Of a DNA stretch of 7,598 bases, positions 1 to 5,735 are shown in pieces (positions within the stretch are counted from its first letter, which is position 1; each line of letters begins with the position of its first letter). The stretch is taken from assembly GCA_964557845.1 (NCBI GenBank), contig CAZLBV010000169.1:1-7598 (forward strand), in the 5' to 3' direction. Position numbers and translations under genes: made by a program. Under the pieces are notes generated by a model. The model worked only from the letters and a program-made list of their open reading frames with translations. It made no database searches and was not told the DNA's origin. The DNA comes from CAZLBV01 sp964557845. Lineage in GTDB: Bacteria > Acidobacteriota > Aminicenantia > Aminicenantales > Aminicenantaceae.

Positions 1-612
1 ATCATCCAGGTGGAGGATACGCAGCCGGCTTCCCGGTTTGTTTATCTCCGACAGGTGCTGTGATTCAGGAAGAGGAATTTTCTGGCCTTGGGCGGGAATA
101 ACATGTCCATGAGGATCCCAGGCAGGATATCCTAATTCATCATCCAGGTGCTCCATTTCTTCTTCTGTCATCTTGTGCTCAAGACGGTCGGCTTCAGCAT
201 GTACATTTTCAAGAGGGATCCCCCTGCGGTCTACTAAATAGCGTTCCCAGAGACGGTGGGCCCGGATCAGCTCGCGGGCGCGGGCTTCTCCACTTTTGGT
301 CAGGCGAATGATTCCTTGATCGTTTTCTTCCGCCCAGTCGGTGGCTATAAGTCCTTGCGCCACTTCCTCTGATAGAGCTTCCGGAAGTCCCACTGTTCGG
401 GCCAGATCCTTTCTGTCCCAGGCATGTCCTGATTCATTGAGTGCATAAGCTGCTTTAAGTGCATCTTCTGCTTCTATTATTTGGCCGTTTATTCTAGGTA
501 AAGAGCTTGAGGATTCGGCTTTTTTTCTTCGCAGCCGCCACAATGTCTGGATCCATAGGACTCCCAGCAGTAAAGAAAGGAACGGCCAGAACCAATTGAA
601 AAATTCCGACAT
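1..612 (-). CDS. Membrane-anchored DtxR/MntR-family metal-sensor protein, partial (C-terminus beyond left edge)
   Basis: The open frame runs from ATG at 612 to the window edge without a stop; 204 residues are visible. Residues about 5-24 form a hydrophobic segment followed by a basic RLRRKK stretch, so the protein should be membrane-tethered with the rest in the cytosol. Residues about 48-110 align with the DtxR winged helix. Residues 115-150 carry the metal-binding/dimerisation helix: H119 and E123 (HRLWERYL) and H138, D142, E145, H146 match the DtxR/MntR ligand pattern H..E...H...C/E..EH. WDPHGHVIP (165-173) matches the family's PxG-x-PIP segment, and from about 188 an SH3/FeoA-like domain begins. 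Family members are Fe(II)- or Mn(II)-dependent repressors. The anchor is not typical, and the helix expected to recognise DNA (about 75-92) is acidic, so DNA binding is uncertain. Only a weak A-rich ribosome site (AAAGAAA) precedes the start. Confidence 0.8.
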   Translation of the reverse strand, partial: MSEFFNWFWPFLSLLLGVLWIQTLWRLRRKKAESSSSLPRINGQIIEAEDALKAAYALNESGHAWDRKDLARTVGLPEALSEEVAQGLIATDWAEENDQGIIRLTKSGEARARELIRAHRLWERYLVDRRGIPLENVHAEADRLEHKMTEEEMEHLDDELGYPAWDPHGHVIPAQGQKIPLPESQHLSEINKPGSRLRILHLDD

Positions 613-641
613 TTTATTTTCTTTATTATCTTATTTTTGTG

Positions 642-670
642 AGTGTATTACCAATTTATTGTCGTTTCAA
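642..670 (-). promoter_or_regulatory. Candidate sigma70-type promoter for the DtxR-like gene
   Basis: Read on the minus strand, TTGAAA (670-665, 5 of 6 to TTGACA) and TACACT (647-642, 4 of 6 to TATAAT) are separated by exactly 17 bases, with an A/T-rich tract just upstream. The predicted start of transcription lies near 635, giving a leader of roughly 23 bases before the ATG at 612. It is a pattern match in AT-rich DNA, so it is moderate evidence only. Confidence 0.35.
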
Positions 671-686
671 TCCAAAATTTTAGACT

Positions 687-773
687 ATCACATCTTAAAT
701 AGAAGGGTCAATAAGACTCAAGGGAAGGAATGTCAGATCTCTATTTTTCGTTGAAACTCAAAATAGATGTGAT
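687..773. repeat. 9-bp perfect inverted repeat flanking the hairpin region
   Basis: ATCACATCT at 687-695 is the exact reverse complement of AGATGTGAT at 765-773. The right copy overlaps the right arm of the 734-776 hairpin, so the two pairings are mutually exclusive in RNA. A 9-bp match is not expected often by chance in 200 bp. Its role (alternative RNA fold or protein-binding half-sites) cannot be told from sequence. Confidence 0.35.
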
Positions 774-783
774 CTGCTTTTTT
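734..783 (+). terminator. Hairpin followed by T6, plus-strand terminator-like
   Basis: The arms are CAGATC (734-739) plus CTATTTT (741-747) pairing with AAAATAG (760-766) plus GATCTG (771-776). This gives 13 pairs with a 1-base bulge on one side and a 4-base bulge on the other, and a 12-base loop. C then TTTTTT (778-783) follows on the plus strand, the form of an intrinsic terminator for plus-strand transcription. No plus-strand protein gene lies upstream in the window. On the minus strand, where sodC ends at 822, the hairpin has no T run after it, so it is a poor terminator for sodC. The stem is AT-rich, which lowers confidence. Confidence 0.4.
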
Positions 784-821
784 AGATCAGGATAAATATA
801 AAACGATTTAATTGAGAAAAA

Positions 822-1385
822 TCATTCGGCTATGCCGATAACACCACAGGCTACCCTAGCGCCGGCATTTCCAGAAGGTTGTGATGTGAAATCATCTTCT
901 CCAGCATGAATGACTATGGCTAAACCTATGATTGAGTGAGGCCCGCTGAAAGATATAAATGTATCGATCCGTTCGTAATGGGCTTTGCCTTCTTCGTCAG
1001 CATCCAAATTTCCTAAGTCTCCTACGTGTCTGGTGATGTCATCCGGAGCGCCGTGTTCAGTATTGTCCGGATTAAAATGACCTCCGGCAGAAGTCGCGTC
1101 CGGAGTAGAACAATCGCCATACTCATGAATATGGAATCCGTGTTTTCCAGGAGTCAAACCTTGGATATCGGCGACAATCTGGATACCTGTATCGATTTTA
1201 GTAAAGGTGACTATCCCATGGGCTTCATTCCCCTCAGTAGGATGGATCACAGCAATGGCATTGGTTATGTCACTTTCTTCATTAACCGGAATGATCTCTT
1301 CCATAGGTGCTTCCTGACTACACCCAGTCCATGCCAGGAGGGCAAAAATCATTAAAACTGTGGTTAGATAAAGTTTAACCTTCAT
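822..1385 (-). CDS. sodC: Copper/zinc superoxide dismutase, predicted lipoprotein (SodC)
   Basis: This enzyme dismutates superoxide to oxygen and hydrogen peroxide in the periplasm or outer envelope. The 187-residue protein starts with an n-region KVK, a hydrophobic stretch and a lipobox-like AWTGC with C22 as the predicted lipidated cysteine; Trp at -3 is atypical. All active-site residues of the family are present: copper ligands H85, H87, H103 and H160; zinc ligands H103, H111, H120 and D123; the guiding arginine R177 (GNAGARVACG); and the structural disulfide C92-C180. The start was placed at 1385, not at an in-frame ATG at 1457, because GAAGGAG (1397-1391) sits 5 bases upstream and the signal peptide then begins correctly. 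The 1457 start would also overlap the P460 gene. It lies 47 bp after the P460-like gene on the same strand with no convincing own promoter, so co-transcription is likely. Confidence 0.95.
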   Translation of the reverse strand: MKVKLYLTTVLMIFALLAWTGCSQEAPMEEIIPVNEESDITNAIAVIHPTEGNEAHGIVTFTKIDTGIQIVADIQGLTPGKHGFHIHEYGDCSTPDATSAGGHFNPDNTEHGAPDDITRHVGDLGNLDADEEGKAHYERIDTFISFSGPHSIIGLAIVIHAGEDDFTSQPSGNAGARVACGVIGIAE

Positions 1386-1432
1386 TTTTTCTCCTTCTAT
1401 TATAAATTCTTCTAAATAAAAATAAATGCAGA

Positions 1433-1918
1433 TTATTTTATTTCCGAGAATAGCCAATCTTTGTCTTTGGCTTTACTATGGCAGTCGATACATCCCTGGA
1501 CTTTTCCGGCAGCATCAACACTCCCGTCAGCACCATATTTAGCCCAGAACCAATCCCCACCTTCAGGATTGAAATCCGCCGCTTTATACATAGGCGTGAT
1601 AGCCATAAGAGTCTCTTTGTCTTCTCCATAGTTTTCCTTTACGATGATAGATCCGGTTGGCATAGGAAGCGTTTTGTTTTGAATAGCTTGAAAAGCCGTA
1701 TCATTAACATACATTTTTAGATACGCACCGTGAGGACTTTGTCCAGGATAGATGCCTTCATAACCTGGCCAGTGTTTCCATTCCGTGTATGGATCAGTTT
1801 TTGAGATATAAATCCAGAATTGTTCTCCATCTGTGGTAGGCATCTTTTCTTGTGCGATCATCCAAAACACAGAAAAAGCTATTAGAAAAATAATGCTGTA
1901 AGTAAATCCTTTTTTCAT
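1433..1918 (-). CDS. Cytochrome P460 family protein, exported, single c-type heme
   Basis: The 161-residue protein has an N-terminal signal or anchor segment (about 4-22), then a globular beta-rich domain and a C-terminal heme-attachment motif CIDCH (C143, C146, H147) near the end, the layout of the cytochrome P460 family. Typical family segments are YLKMYVND (67-73), PMPTGSIIVKE (85-95) and GDWFWAKYG (121-129). Characterised members oxidise hydroxylamine (to N2O or NO) or NO; the related cytochromes c'-beta bind NO. Whether the lysine that cross-links the heme is present cannot be decided without alignment; K68 and K94 are candidates. The start at 1918 was chosen over an in-frame ATG at 1993 because AAGGAGG (1930-1924) lies 5 bases upstream, the signal peptide then starts at MKK, and the candidate promoter lies downstream of 1993. 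It is the first gene of the operon with sodC. Confidence 0.85.
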   Translation of the reverse strand: MKKGFTYSIIFLIAFSVFWMIAQEKMPTTDGEQFWIYISKTDPYTEWKHWPGYEGIYPGQSPHGAYLKMYVNDTAFQAIQNKTLPMPTGSIIVKENYGEDKETLMAITPMYKAADFNPEGGDWFWAKYGADGSVDAAGKVQGCIDCHSKAKDKDWLFSEIK

Positions 1919-1923
1919 TTCAT

Positions 1924-1930
1924 CCTCCTT
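1924..1930 (-). promoter_or_regulatory. Shine-Dalgarno that fixes the P460 start
   Basis: AAGGAGG on the minus strand, 5 bases before the ATG at 1918. It is a strong match to the anti-Shine-Dalgarno and decides for the shorter protein that begins with MKKGF. Confidence 0.7.
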
Positions 1931-1969
1931 CAAAAGAAATTCTAGACTTTGAAGATCCGCAAAATACTC

Positions 1970-1998
1970 ACCATAAAAGAAAGCAATAAACATGCCAA
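1970..1998 (-). promoter_or_regulatory. Candidate sigma70-type promoter for the P460-sodC operon
   Basis: On the minus strand TTGGCA (1998-1993, 5 of 6) and TATGGT (1975-1970, 4 of 6) are separated by 17 bases. Transcription would start near 1963, about 45 bases upstream of the P460 ATG at 1918. This would exclude the alternative in-frame ATG at 1993 from the message. Pattern match only. Confidence 0.35.
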
Positions 1999-2237
1999 AT
2001 AATTTTGAAAAGATATTTATGGAACATCTCAGTGAGCGTGAAACTTTACCGATGAAATTTCCTATTTGATGAGACTATGTCTAATTGTGAGATACATTTT
2101 CATTTGGTTGGTGGTCTGTTCAGTTTTTTTGGGGAAACAAACATGTGATGCTCACTCAAAGAAAATGAATCGGTAGACCTTACTTATTTACTAATTGAGT
2201 GTGATCCATCGGGGAAGAGAAGAGAGTTTTCTATTTA

Positions 2238-2254
2238 TTGGCATAGAAATTGCT
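2238..2254 (+). promoter_or_regulatory. Candidate sigma54 (-24/-12) promoter for the plus-strand operon
   Basis: TTGGCAT-AGAAA-TTGCT places GG at 2240-2241 and GC at 2252-2253 with exactly 10 bases between them. This matches the TTGGCAC-N5-TTGCW consensus except for the C and G after TTGGCA. The predicted start of transcription is near 2265, leaving a leader of about 37 bases before the ATG at 2302. An alternative sigma70 reading uses TTGGCA (2238-2243) with TAGATA 17 bases on, whose -10 is poor (3 of 6). Whether the organism has RpoN is unknown from this window. Confidence 0.45.
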
Positions 2255-2301
2255 GAATATTAGATATCTCAATGACTTTAAAAAGGCATTATAAGGAATG
2301 A

Positions 2302-3540
2302 ATGATGAACTCATCAGTACTCAGTATGTCGCATAAGACAAAAAAAATATTATTGTTGATAACAGGTATTCTGGGGGCTTTGGTGGTTATATTGTTATTG
2401 ATCTATATTTTTACTCCGTCGGGAAAAATGCTGTTTAAAGCTGTTAAAAGCGGTTTGATATTCCATCCTAACGCCTATTCTGCAGCTCTGTTTCCTCAAG
2501 AAAATATAAATCCCAGGATCGAAAAAATAAATCTTCCACCTGGGTTCAGGATAGAAATATTTGCTGATAATGTAAAAAATGCCCGATCTTTAGCGTTGAG
2601 CGATGAGGGAACTGTATTCGTAGGAACCCGTAAAGATGATAAAGTCTATGCCCTAAAAGATACTAATGGTGACTTCGGGGCTGATGAAATCATCACGATC
2701 GCTGAGGGTTTAACCATGCCAAATGGTGTAGCTGTAAAGGATGGAAATCTCTACGTGGCGGAAATGTCACGGATCTTGCGGTTTAATGATATAGATGAAA
2801 ATCTCAAGAATCCGCCCGATCCTGAGGTTGTTTTCAATGAATTCCCAGAGGAAAAACATCACGGCTGGAAGTTTATTGCTTTTGGTCCGGATGGAAGGCT
2901 GTATGTCCCCATTGGGGCTCCATGTAACATATGTGACCGGGGAGATCCTTTTGCTTCAATCACCCGGATGAATGCTGGTAAAACCGGATTTGAGATATTT
3001 GCACGAGGCGTTAGAAATACTGTTGGTTTTGACTGGCATCCGGAAACAGGGGTTCTCTGGTTTACCGACAACGGCAGGGATTGGATGGGTGATGATAACC
3101 CCCCTGATGAGTTGAACAGTGCTCCAAGAGCTGGATTGCATTTCGGTTATCCTTACTGCCATGGTAAAGGTATACCAGATCCTGAATACGGTAATATAGA
3201 TTGCAGCCGGTATCAGAATCCAGAGATAGAGCTGGGACCGCATGTGGCTGCTTTAGGCATGAGATTTTACACCGGCAGTATGTTTCCCGATAAATATCGA
3301 AATAATATTTTTATTTCTGAACATGGTTCCTGGAACCGGACTGTTCCCATCGGATACCGGATAACATTGGTTACCCTTGAAGAGAACCGGGCTGTCAAAT
3401 ATGAAGTTTTTGCTGACGGATGGCGGGCTCAAGGAGAAACGTGGGGGCGGCCGGTTGATGTTCTGGTTTTCTCTGATGGATCACTGCTTGTCTCAGATGA
3501 TATGTCTGGTACGATCTATCGTATTACCTATCAGGAATAA
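2302..3540 (+). CDS. Membrane-anchored PQQ-dependent sugar dehydrogenase / sorbosone dehydrogenase-like beta-propeller
   Basis: The 412-residue protein has an N-terminal transmembrane helix (about 15-37) that should hold a periplasmic six-bladed propeller. The propeller begins with LPPGFRIEIFADN (78-90) and runs to the C-terminus. Family landmarks are SLALSDEGTVFVGTR (96-110), HHGW (186-189) at the position of the catalytic-base region, VGPDGR-like FGPDGRLYV (194-202), ARGVRNTVGFDWHP (234-247), WFTDNGRDW (253-261) and SEHGSWNR (339-346). C208/C211 (CNIC) and C286/C301 could form disulfides in the periplasm. Soluble glucose dehydrogenases of this fold use PQQ, but many family members have no tested substrate, so both cofactor and substrate are inferred. 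AAGG (2293-2296) lies 5 bases before the ATG; the adjacent ATG at 2305 is an equally possible start. It is the first gene of an operon with the flavocytochrome 22 bp downstream. Confidence 0.8.
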   Translation: MMNSSVLSMSHKTKKILLLITGILGALVVILLLIYIFTPSGKMLFKAVKSGLIFHPNAYSAALFPQENINPRIEKINLPPGFRIEIFADNVKNARSLALSDEGTVFVGTRKDDKVYALKDTNGDFGADEIITIAEGLTMPNGVAVKDGNLYVAEMSRILRFNDIDENLKNPPDPEVVFNEFPEEKHHGWKFIAFGPDGRLYVPIGAPCNICDRGDPFASITRMNAGKTGFEIFARGVRNTVGFDWHPETGVLWFTDNGRDWMGDDNPPDELNSAPRAGLHFGYPYCHGKGIPDPEYGNIDCSRYQNPEIELGPHVAALGMRFYTGSMFPDKYRNNIFISEHGSWNRTVPIGYRITLVTLEENRAVKYEVFADGWRAQGETWGRPVDVLVFSDGSLLVSDDMSGTIYRITYQE

Positions 3541-3562
3541 TGAAAATGTAAGGAGAAATATA

Positions 3563-4876
3563 ATGATGAAAGGATTTGTAAGAGTCGGCCTGTATGTATT
3601 TATTGTTATTCTTCCGTTGGTGCTGGCATTAATTTTTGCTCATTCAGAAGGAAATTTTTTCAGAAATCTTGGTCTGGGAGTTGCGCTCATGGGTATAACC
3701 ATTCTGGCTTTGCAGACTCTTTTAGCTTCACGTTTTAAATGGATAAACAAAACTTTTGGTTTTGACGTTGTTATTCGTTACCACCGGAATATTGCCATTT
3801 TTGCCTGTTTTCTCCTTATCTTTCATCCATTGTTTCTTATTTTAGGGGGGGCCGGATGGAGCCTTATTTATAAAGGGAATTTGTTTGTTTGGTTGGGAAA
3901 AGCAGCTCTGGTATTGGTTATCCTTAATGTATTATTGAGTATTTATCAAAACCGGATGAAGCTAAAATTTGAGAGCTGGAGGAATCTTCATGATATATTA
4001 GGGCCAATTCTTTTGGTGCTGGCGTTTGTCCATAGCTGGTATGTGGGAGATGATCTTCAGATCGTTCCCTTGCGTATTCTGTGGATAATACTTCTAGGAA
4101 CTGCAGTAATTGTTTTTATTTATCACCGGATTATCAGACCGTGGGTCTTAAGCCGGAATCCATATAATGTGACAGAGGTAAATCAGGAGGCCGATAAGGT
4201 TTGGACTATAAAACTTTCTCCGCCGGCGGGGAAAAAGATTTTTGATTATTTTCCCGGTCAATTTCAATTCATTAAATTTTTGAGGGGACGGGGTCTTCCG
4301 GAAGAAGAACATCACTGGACCATCTCATCCAGCCCCAGCCAAAAAAATTATCTGAGTTCAACTATTAAAGAATTGGGAGATTTCACATCCACTATTGGGA
4401 AAACTGAGCTTGGGGACAAGGCGGTCGTTCATGCTCCTTTTGGCCGGTTTTCCTATCTTTTCCATCCAAAAGAAAAAGATCTGGTATTTATTGCAGGTGG
4501 GATAGGGATTACACCAGTGATGTCAATGCTCAGATTCATGCGCGACAATAAAGAAAAAATTCCGGTAACTTTATTATATGGGAACCCGGATGAAGATTCT
4601 ATTGTGTTTAAAGAAGAACTGCGGTCGATCGAACAGGGAGAATATCCCTCTTTGAAATTGATTCATGTTCTCCAAGATCCTGCCGATGATTGGGCAGGAG
4701 AGAGGGGCTTTATCGATCGAGAAAAGATCGAAAAATACTGTGGGAAAAACTTATCGGATAAAGGCTTTTATATTGTCGGTCCTCCCGCTTTGATCGAAAA
4801 AAGCATACAAAATCTTCATTCTTTGGGCGTTAACGACAGCCAAATTCACCTGGAAATGTTTTCATTTTTGGATTGA
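3563..4876 (+). CDS. Ferric reductase / NADPH oxidase-like transmembrane heme-flavoprotein
   Basis: The 437-residue protein joins a six-helix ferric-reductase-type membrane domain (about 5-190) to a cytosolic ferredoxin-NADP reductase-type domain (about 200-437). Two heme-ligand pairs are visible with the canonical 13-residue spacing, H74 with H88 and H143 with H157, which suggests two b-type hemes. In the flavin domain, FPGQFQFIKF (230-239) and HHWTISSSP (250-258) bind FAD. AGGIGITPVMSMLRF (311-325) is the nicotinamide-binding GGxGxTP loop, and YIVGPPALIE (403-412) is the late nucleotide-binding strand. Electrons should pass from NAD(P)H through FAD and the hemes to an acceptor outside: ferric iron, oxygen (giving superoxide) or a periplasmic protein. 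The start at 3563 is set by AAGGAGA (3550-3556); an in-frame upstream start at 3377 would overlap the preceding gene by 164 bases. The exact acceptor is unknown. Confidence 0.88.
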   Translation: MMKGFVRVGLYVFIVILPLVLALIFAHSEGNFFRNLGLGVALMGITILALQTLLASRFKWINKTFGFDVVIRYHRNIAIFACFLLIFHPLFLILGGAGWSLIYKGNLFVWLGKAALVLVILNVLLSIYQNRMKLKFESWRNLHDILGPILLVLAFVHSWYVGDDLQIVPLRILWIILLGTAVIVFIYHRIIRPWVLSRNPYNVTEVNQEADKVWTIKLSPPAGKKIFDYFPGQFQFIKFLRGRGLPEEEHHWTISSSPSQKNYLSSTIKELGDFTSTIGKTELGDKAVVHAPFGRFSYLFHPKEKDLVFIAGGIGITPVMSMLRFMRDNKEKIPVTLLYGNPDEDSIVFKEELRSIEQGEYPSLKLIHVLQDPADDWAGERGFIDREKIEKYCGKNLSDKGFYIVGPPALIEKSIQNLHSLGVNDSQIHLEMFSFLD

Positions 4877-4877
4877 G

Positions 4878-4885
4878 AGGAGGAG
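4878..4885 (+). promoter_or_regulatory. Shine-Dalgarno that selects the GTG start of the micropeptide
   Basis: AGGAGGAG starts one base after the stop of the flavocytochrome gene (4876) and precedes GTG at 4888 by a short spacer. The alternative TTG at 4873 in the same frame has no such site before it. Confidence 0.6.
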
Positions 4886-4887
4886 AA

Positions 4888-5055
4888 GTGAGAAGAAAAT
4901 CTCTTAAAAAAACGACTATTTTGGTTGTTTTGATATTATTATTTATGGTTTTTCTCTGGGCTTTGATGAGGTCTGCTTCTTCTTCGGCCGCTCATGAGCA
5001 TACATACTCCCTGATTGGTCAAGGGCCACTGCTTGAGATAGTGCAGTCGATATAA
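4888..5055 (+). CDS. 55-aa secreted or membrane micropeptide, unknown function
   Basis: I do not recognise this protein. It starts with GTG after a strong ribosome site, 11 bp behind the flavocytochrome gene, so it is probably translated from the same message. The N-terminus is strongly basic (RRKSLKK), residues 9-27 are hydrophobic (ILVVLILLFMVFLWAL), and the following SASSSAA (29-35) offers a signal-peptidase-like S-A-A site. Cleavage there would leave a 20-residue peptide beginning HEHTY. Without cleavage it is a single-span membrane protein with a short periplasmic tail carrying H36-E-H38. It could be an accessory subunit of the flavocytochrome, or the 5' remnant of a longer exported protein. 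The other frames close soon after 5055, so no continuation is evident. Confidence 0.55.
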   Translation: MRRKSLKKTTILVVLILLFMVFLWALMRSASSSAAHEHTYSLIGQGPLLEIVQSI

Positions 5056-5125
5056 TTAGTCCAGGCAGCTTTGATACCTCGGATTACCGATCTGTAAATT
5101 TAAATTCATGAATAATCCAGGTTAT

Positions 5126-5521
5126 TTATTCCGCTTCAATCTCTTTTTGGTTCTCCCATAATCCGTGGATATTACAGTAACTGGAAGCGAGGATAGTACC
5201 GGATTTGTCTGTTTTAAAACTAAGTACAGCTTGGTGATGGGTGTAGACTGTGCTGGTATCCGGCCCTTCGGTAGACTCCCCATGGGCGGTGAATTCTGCT
5301 GTTCCGATGTGATAGGGGAATTTTCCTCCTTCCGGTTGGAAATAAATAGAGATCCAACGGATATGGTGTTCGGTTTTGTTGGGATGCGCCACCTCTTTTC
5401 CTATGGTGACTTTGACATCAAAAAATTCTCCCTTTTTCACTTTATCCGGAGCTTCGATCACAGGGACATGTTTTTCTTCCTTCCAGTTCGCTGATTTGAA
5501 TAATTCCTTGAATTCTGTCAT
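5126..5521 (-). CDS. sor: Superoxide reductase (neelaredoxin-type, single-iron)
   Basis: This enzyme reduces superoxide to hydrogen peroxide in the cytosol without making oxygen, using electrons from rubredoxin. The 131-residue length and the absence of an N-terminal desulforedoxin domain put it with single-iron neelaredoxin-type enzymes. The iron site is complete: H18 in EEKHVP, H46 in AHPNKTEHH, H52 in the same segment, and C116 with H119 in SSYCNIHG. E16-K17 match the glutamate and lysine known to gate the site and attract superoxide. ATG at 5521 follows AAAGGAGG closely. It lies 40 bp after the rubredoxin gene, its expected electron donor, at the end of the operon with korAB. No signal peptide is present. 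Confidence 0.95.
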   Translation of the reverse strand: MTEFKELFKSANWKEEKHVPVIEAPDKVKKGEFFDVKVTIGKEVAHPNKTEHHIRWISIYFQPEGGKFPYHIGTAEFTAHGESTEGPDTSTVYTHHQAVLSFKTDKSGTILASSYCNIHGLWENQKEIEAE

Positions 5522-5561
5522 TTTTTCCTCCTTTAAGATTACTAGGTATGCTTTTTATTTA

Positions 5562-5720
5562 TTACAATTTTATAAATTGACTTTTGTCGGCACCGCATAC
5601 CGGGCAAACCCAGTCATCGGGCAGATCTTCAAATTTCGTTTTAGGATCAATGCCGCTGTCCGGGTCTCCTTTTTCTTCCTCATACACATAGCCACAAACT
5701 TGACATTCCCATTTTTCCAT
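5562..5720 (-). CDS. rub: Rubredoxin
   Basis: A 52-residue one-iron electron carrier, too short for common ORF cut-offs. It begins MEKWECQVCGYVY and carries both halves of the Fe(Cys)4 site: C6 and C9 in CQVCGY, C39 and C42 in CPVCGA, with the family's GDPDSGI (18-24) and FEDLPDDWVCP (30-40) between. The length is standard for the family. AGGAG precedes the ATG at 5720, and the gene starts 15 bp after korB ends. It should carry electrons to the superoxide reductase encoded next. The immediate reductant in this organism is not shown; a ferredoxin- or NAD(P)H-linked rubredoxin reductase is the usual route. Confidence 0.96.
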   Translation of the reverse strand: MEKWECQVCGYVYEEEKGDPDSGIDPKTKFEDLPDDWVCPVCGADKSQFIKL

Positions 5721-5735
5721 TATTATTCTCCTAGT

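Larger units (their letters stand above)
1919..2301. other. Divergent intergenic region between the P460-sodC operon and the plus-strand redox operon
   Basis: These 383 bp hold no credible gene. They contain the minus-strand promoter candidate (1970-1998) and the plus-strand sigma54-like element (2238-2254). Between them lie short dyads, including CTCAGTGAG (2028-2036) and GTGATGCTCAC (2145-2155), plus an imperfect direct repeat CTAATTG...GA-T-CAT starting at 2081 and 2191. Activator sites for a sigma54 promoter usually lie about 80-150 bp upstream, so the 2141-2156 dyad is in a suitable place. I do not recognise any of these as the site of a known regulator, and matches this short are expected by chance in a region of this size. 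Confidence 0.5.

Noticed and set aside
1026..1355. Plus-strand ORF of 109 codons inside sodC
   Set aside because: It is the reverse-strand shadow of sodC, whose active-site residues are all present on the minus strand; it has no ribosome site or recognisable domain.
1399..1404. Perfect TATAAT on the minus strand between the P460 gene and sodC
   Set aside because: It lies only 13 bases before the sodC ATG and merges with the ribosome site, so a transcript from it would lack the Shine-Dalgarno; no -35 partner is present at 17 bases.
2141..2156. CRP/FNR-type operator
   Set aside because: GTGATGCTCAC has only 3 bases between half-sites instead of 6, and no TTGAT-N4-ATCAA site is present.
2031..2175. 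Spaced 7-bp inverted repeats AGTGAGC/GCTCACT and TACCGAT/ATCGGTA in the divergent region
   Set aside because: The two pairs are not collinear, and about two such 7-bp pairs are expected by chance in a region this long.
3377..3562. 62-codon N-terminal extension of the flavocytochrome
   Set aside because: It overlaps the end of the propeller gene in another frame, has no ribosome site, and the AAGGAGA before 3563 gives a normal membrane-protein start.
5056..5125. Possible bidirectional terminator between the convergent operons
   Set aside because: Only short AT palindromes (AATTTAAATT, ATTCATGAAT) and a 4-bp stem TCGG/CCGA are present, with no T run; not enough for a terminator call.
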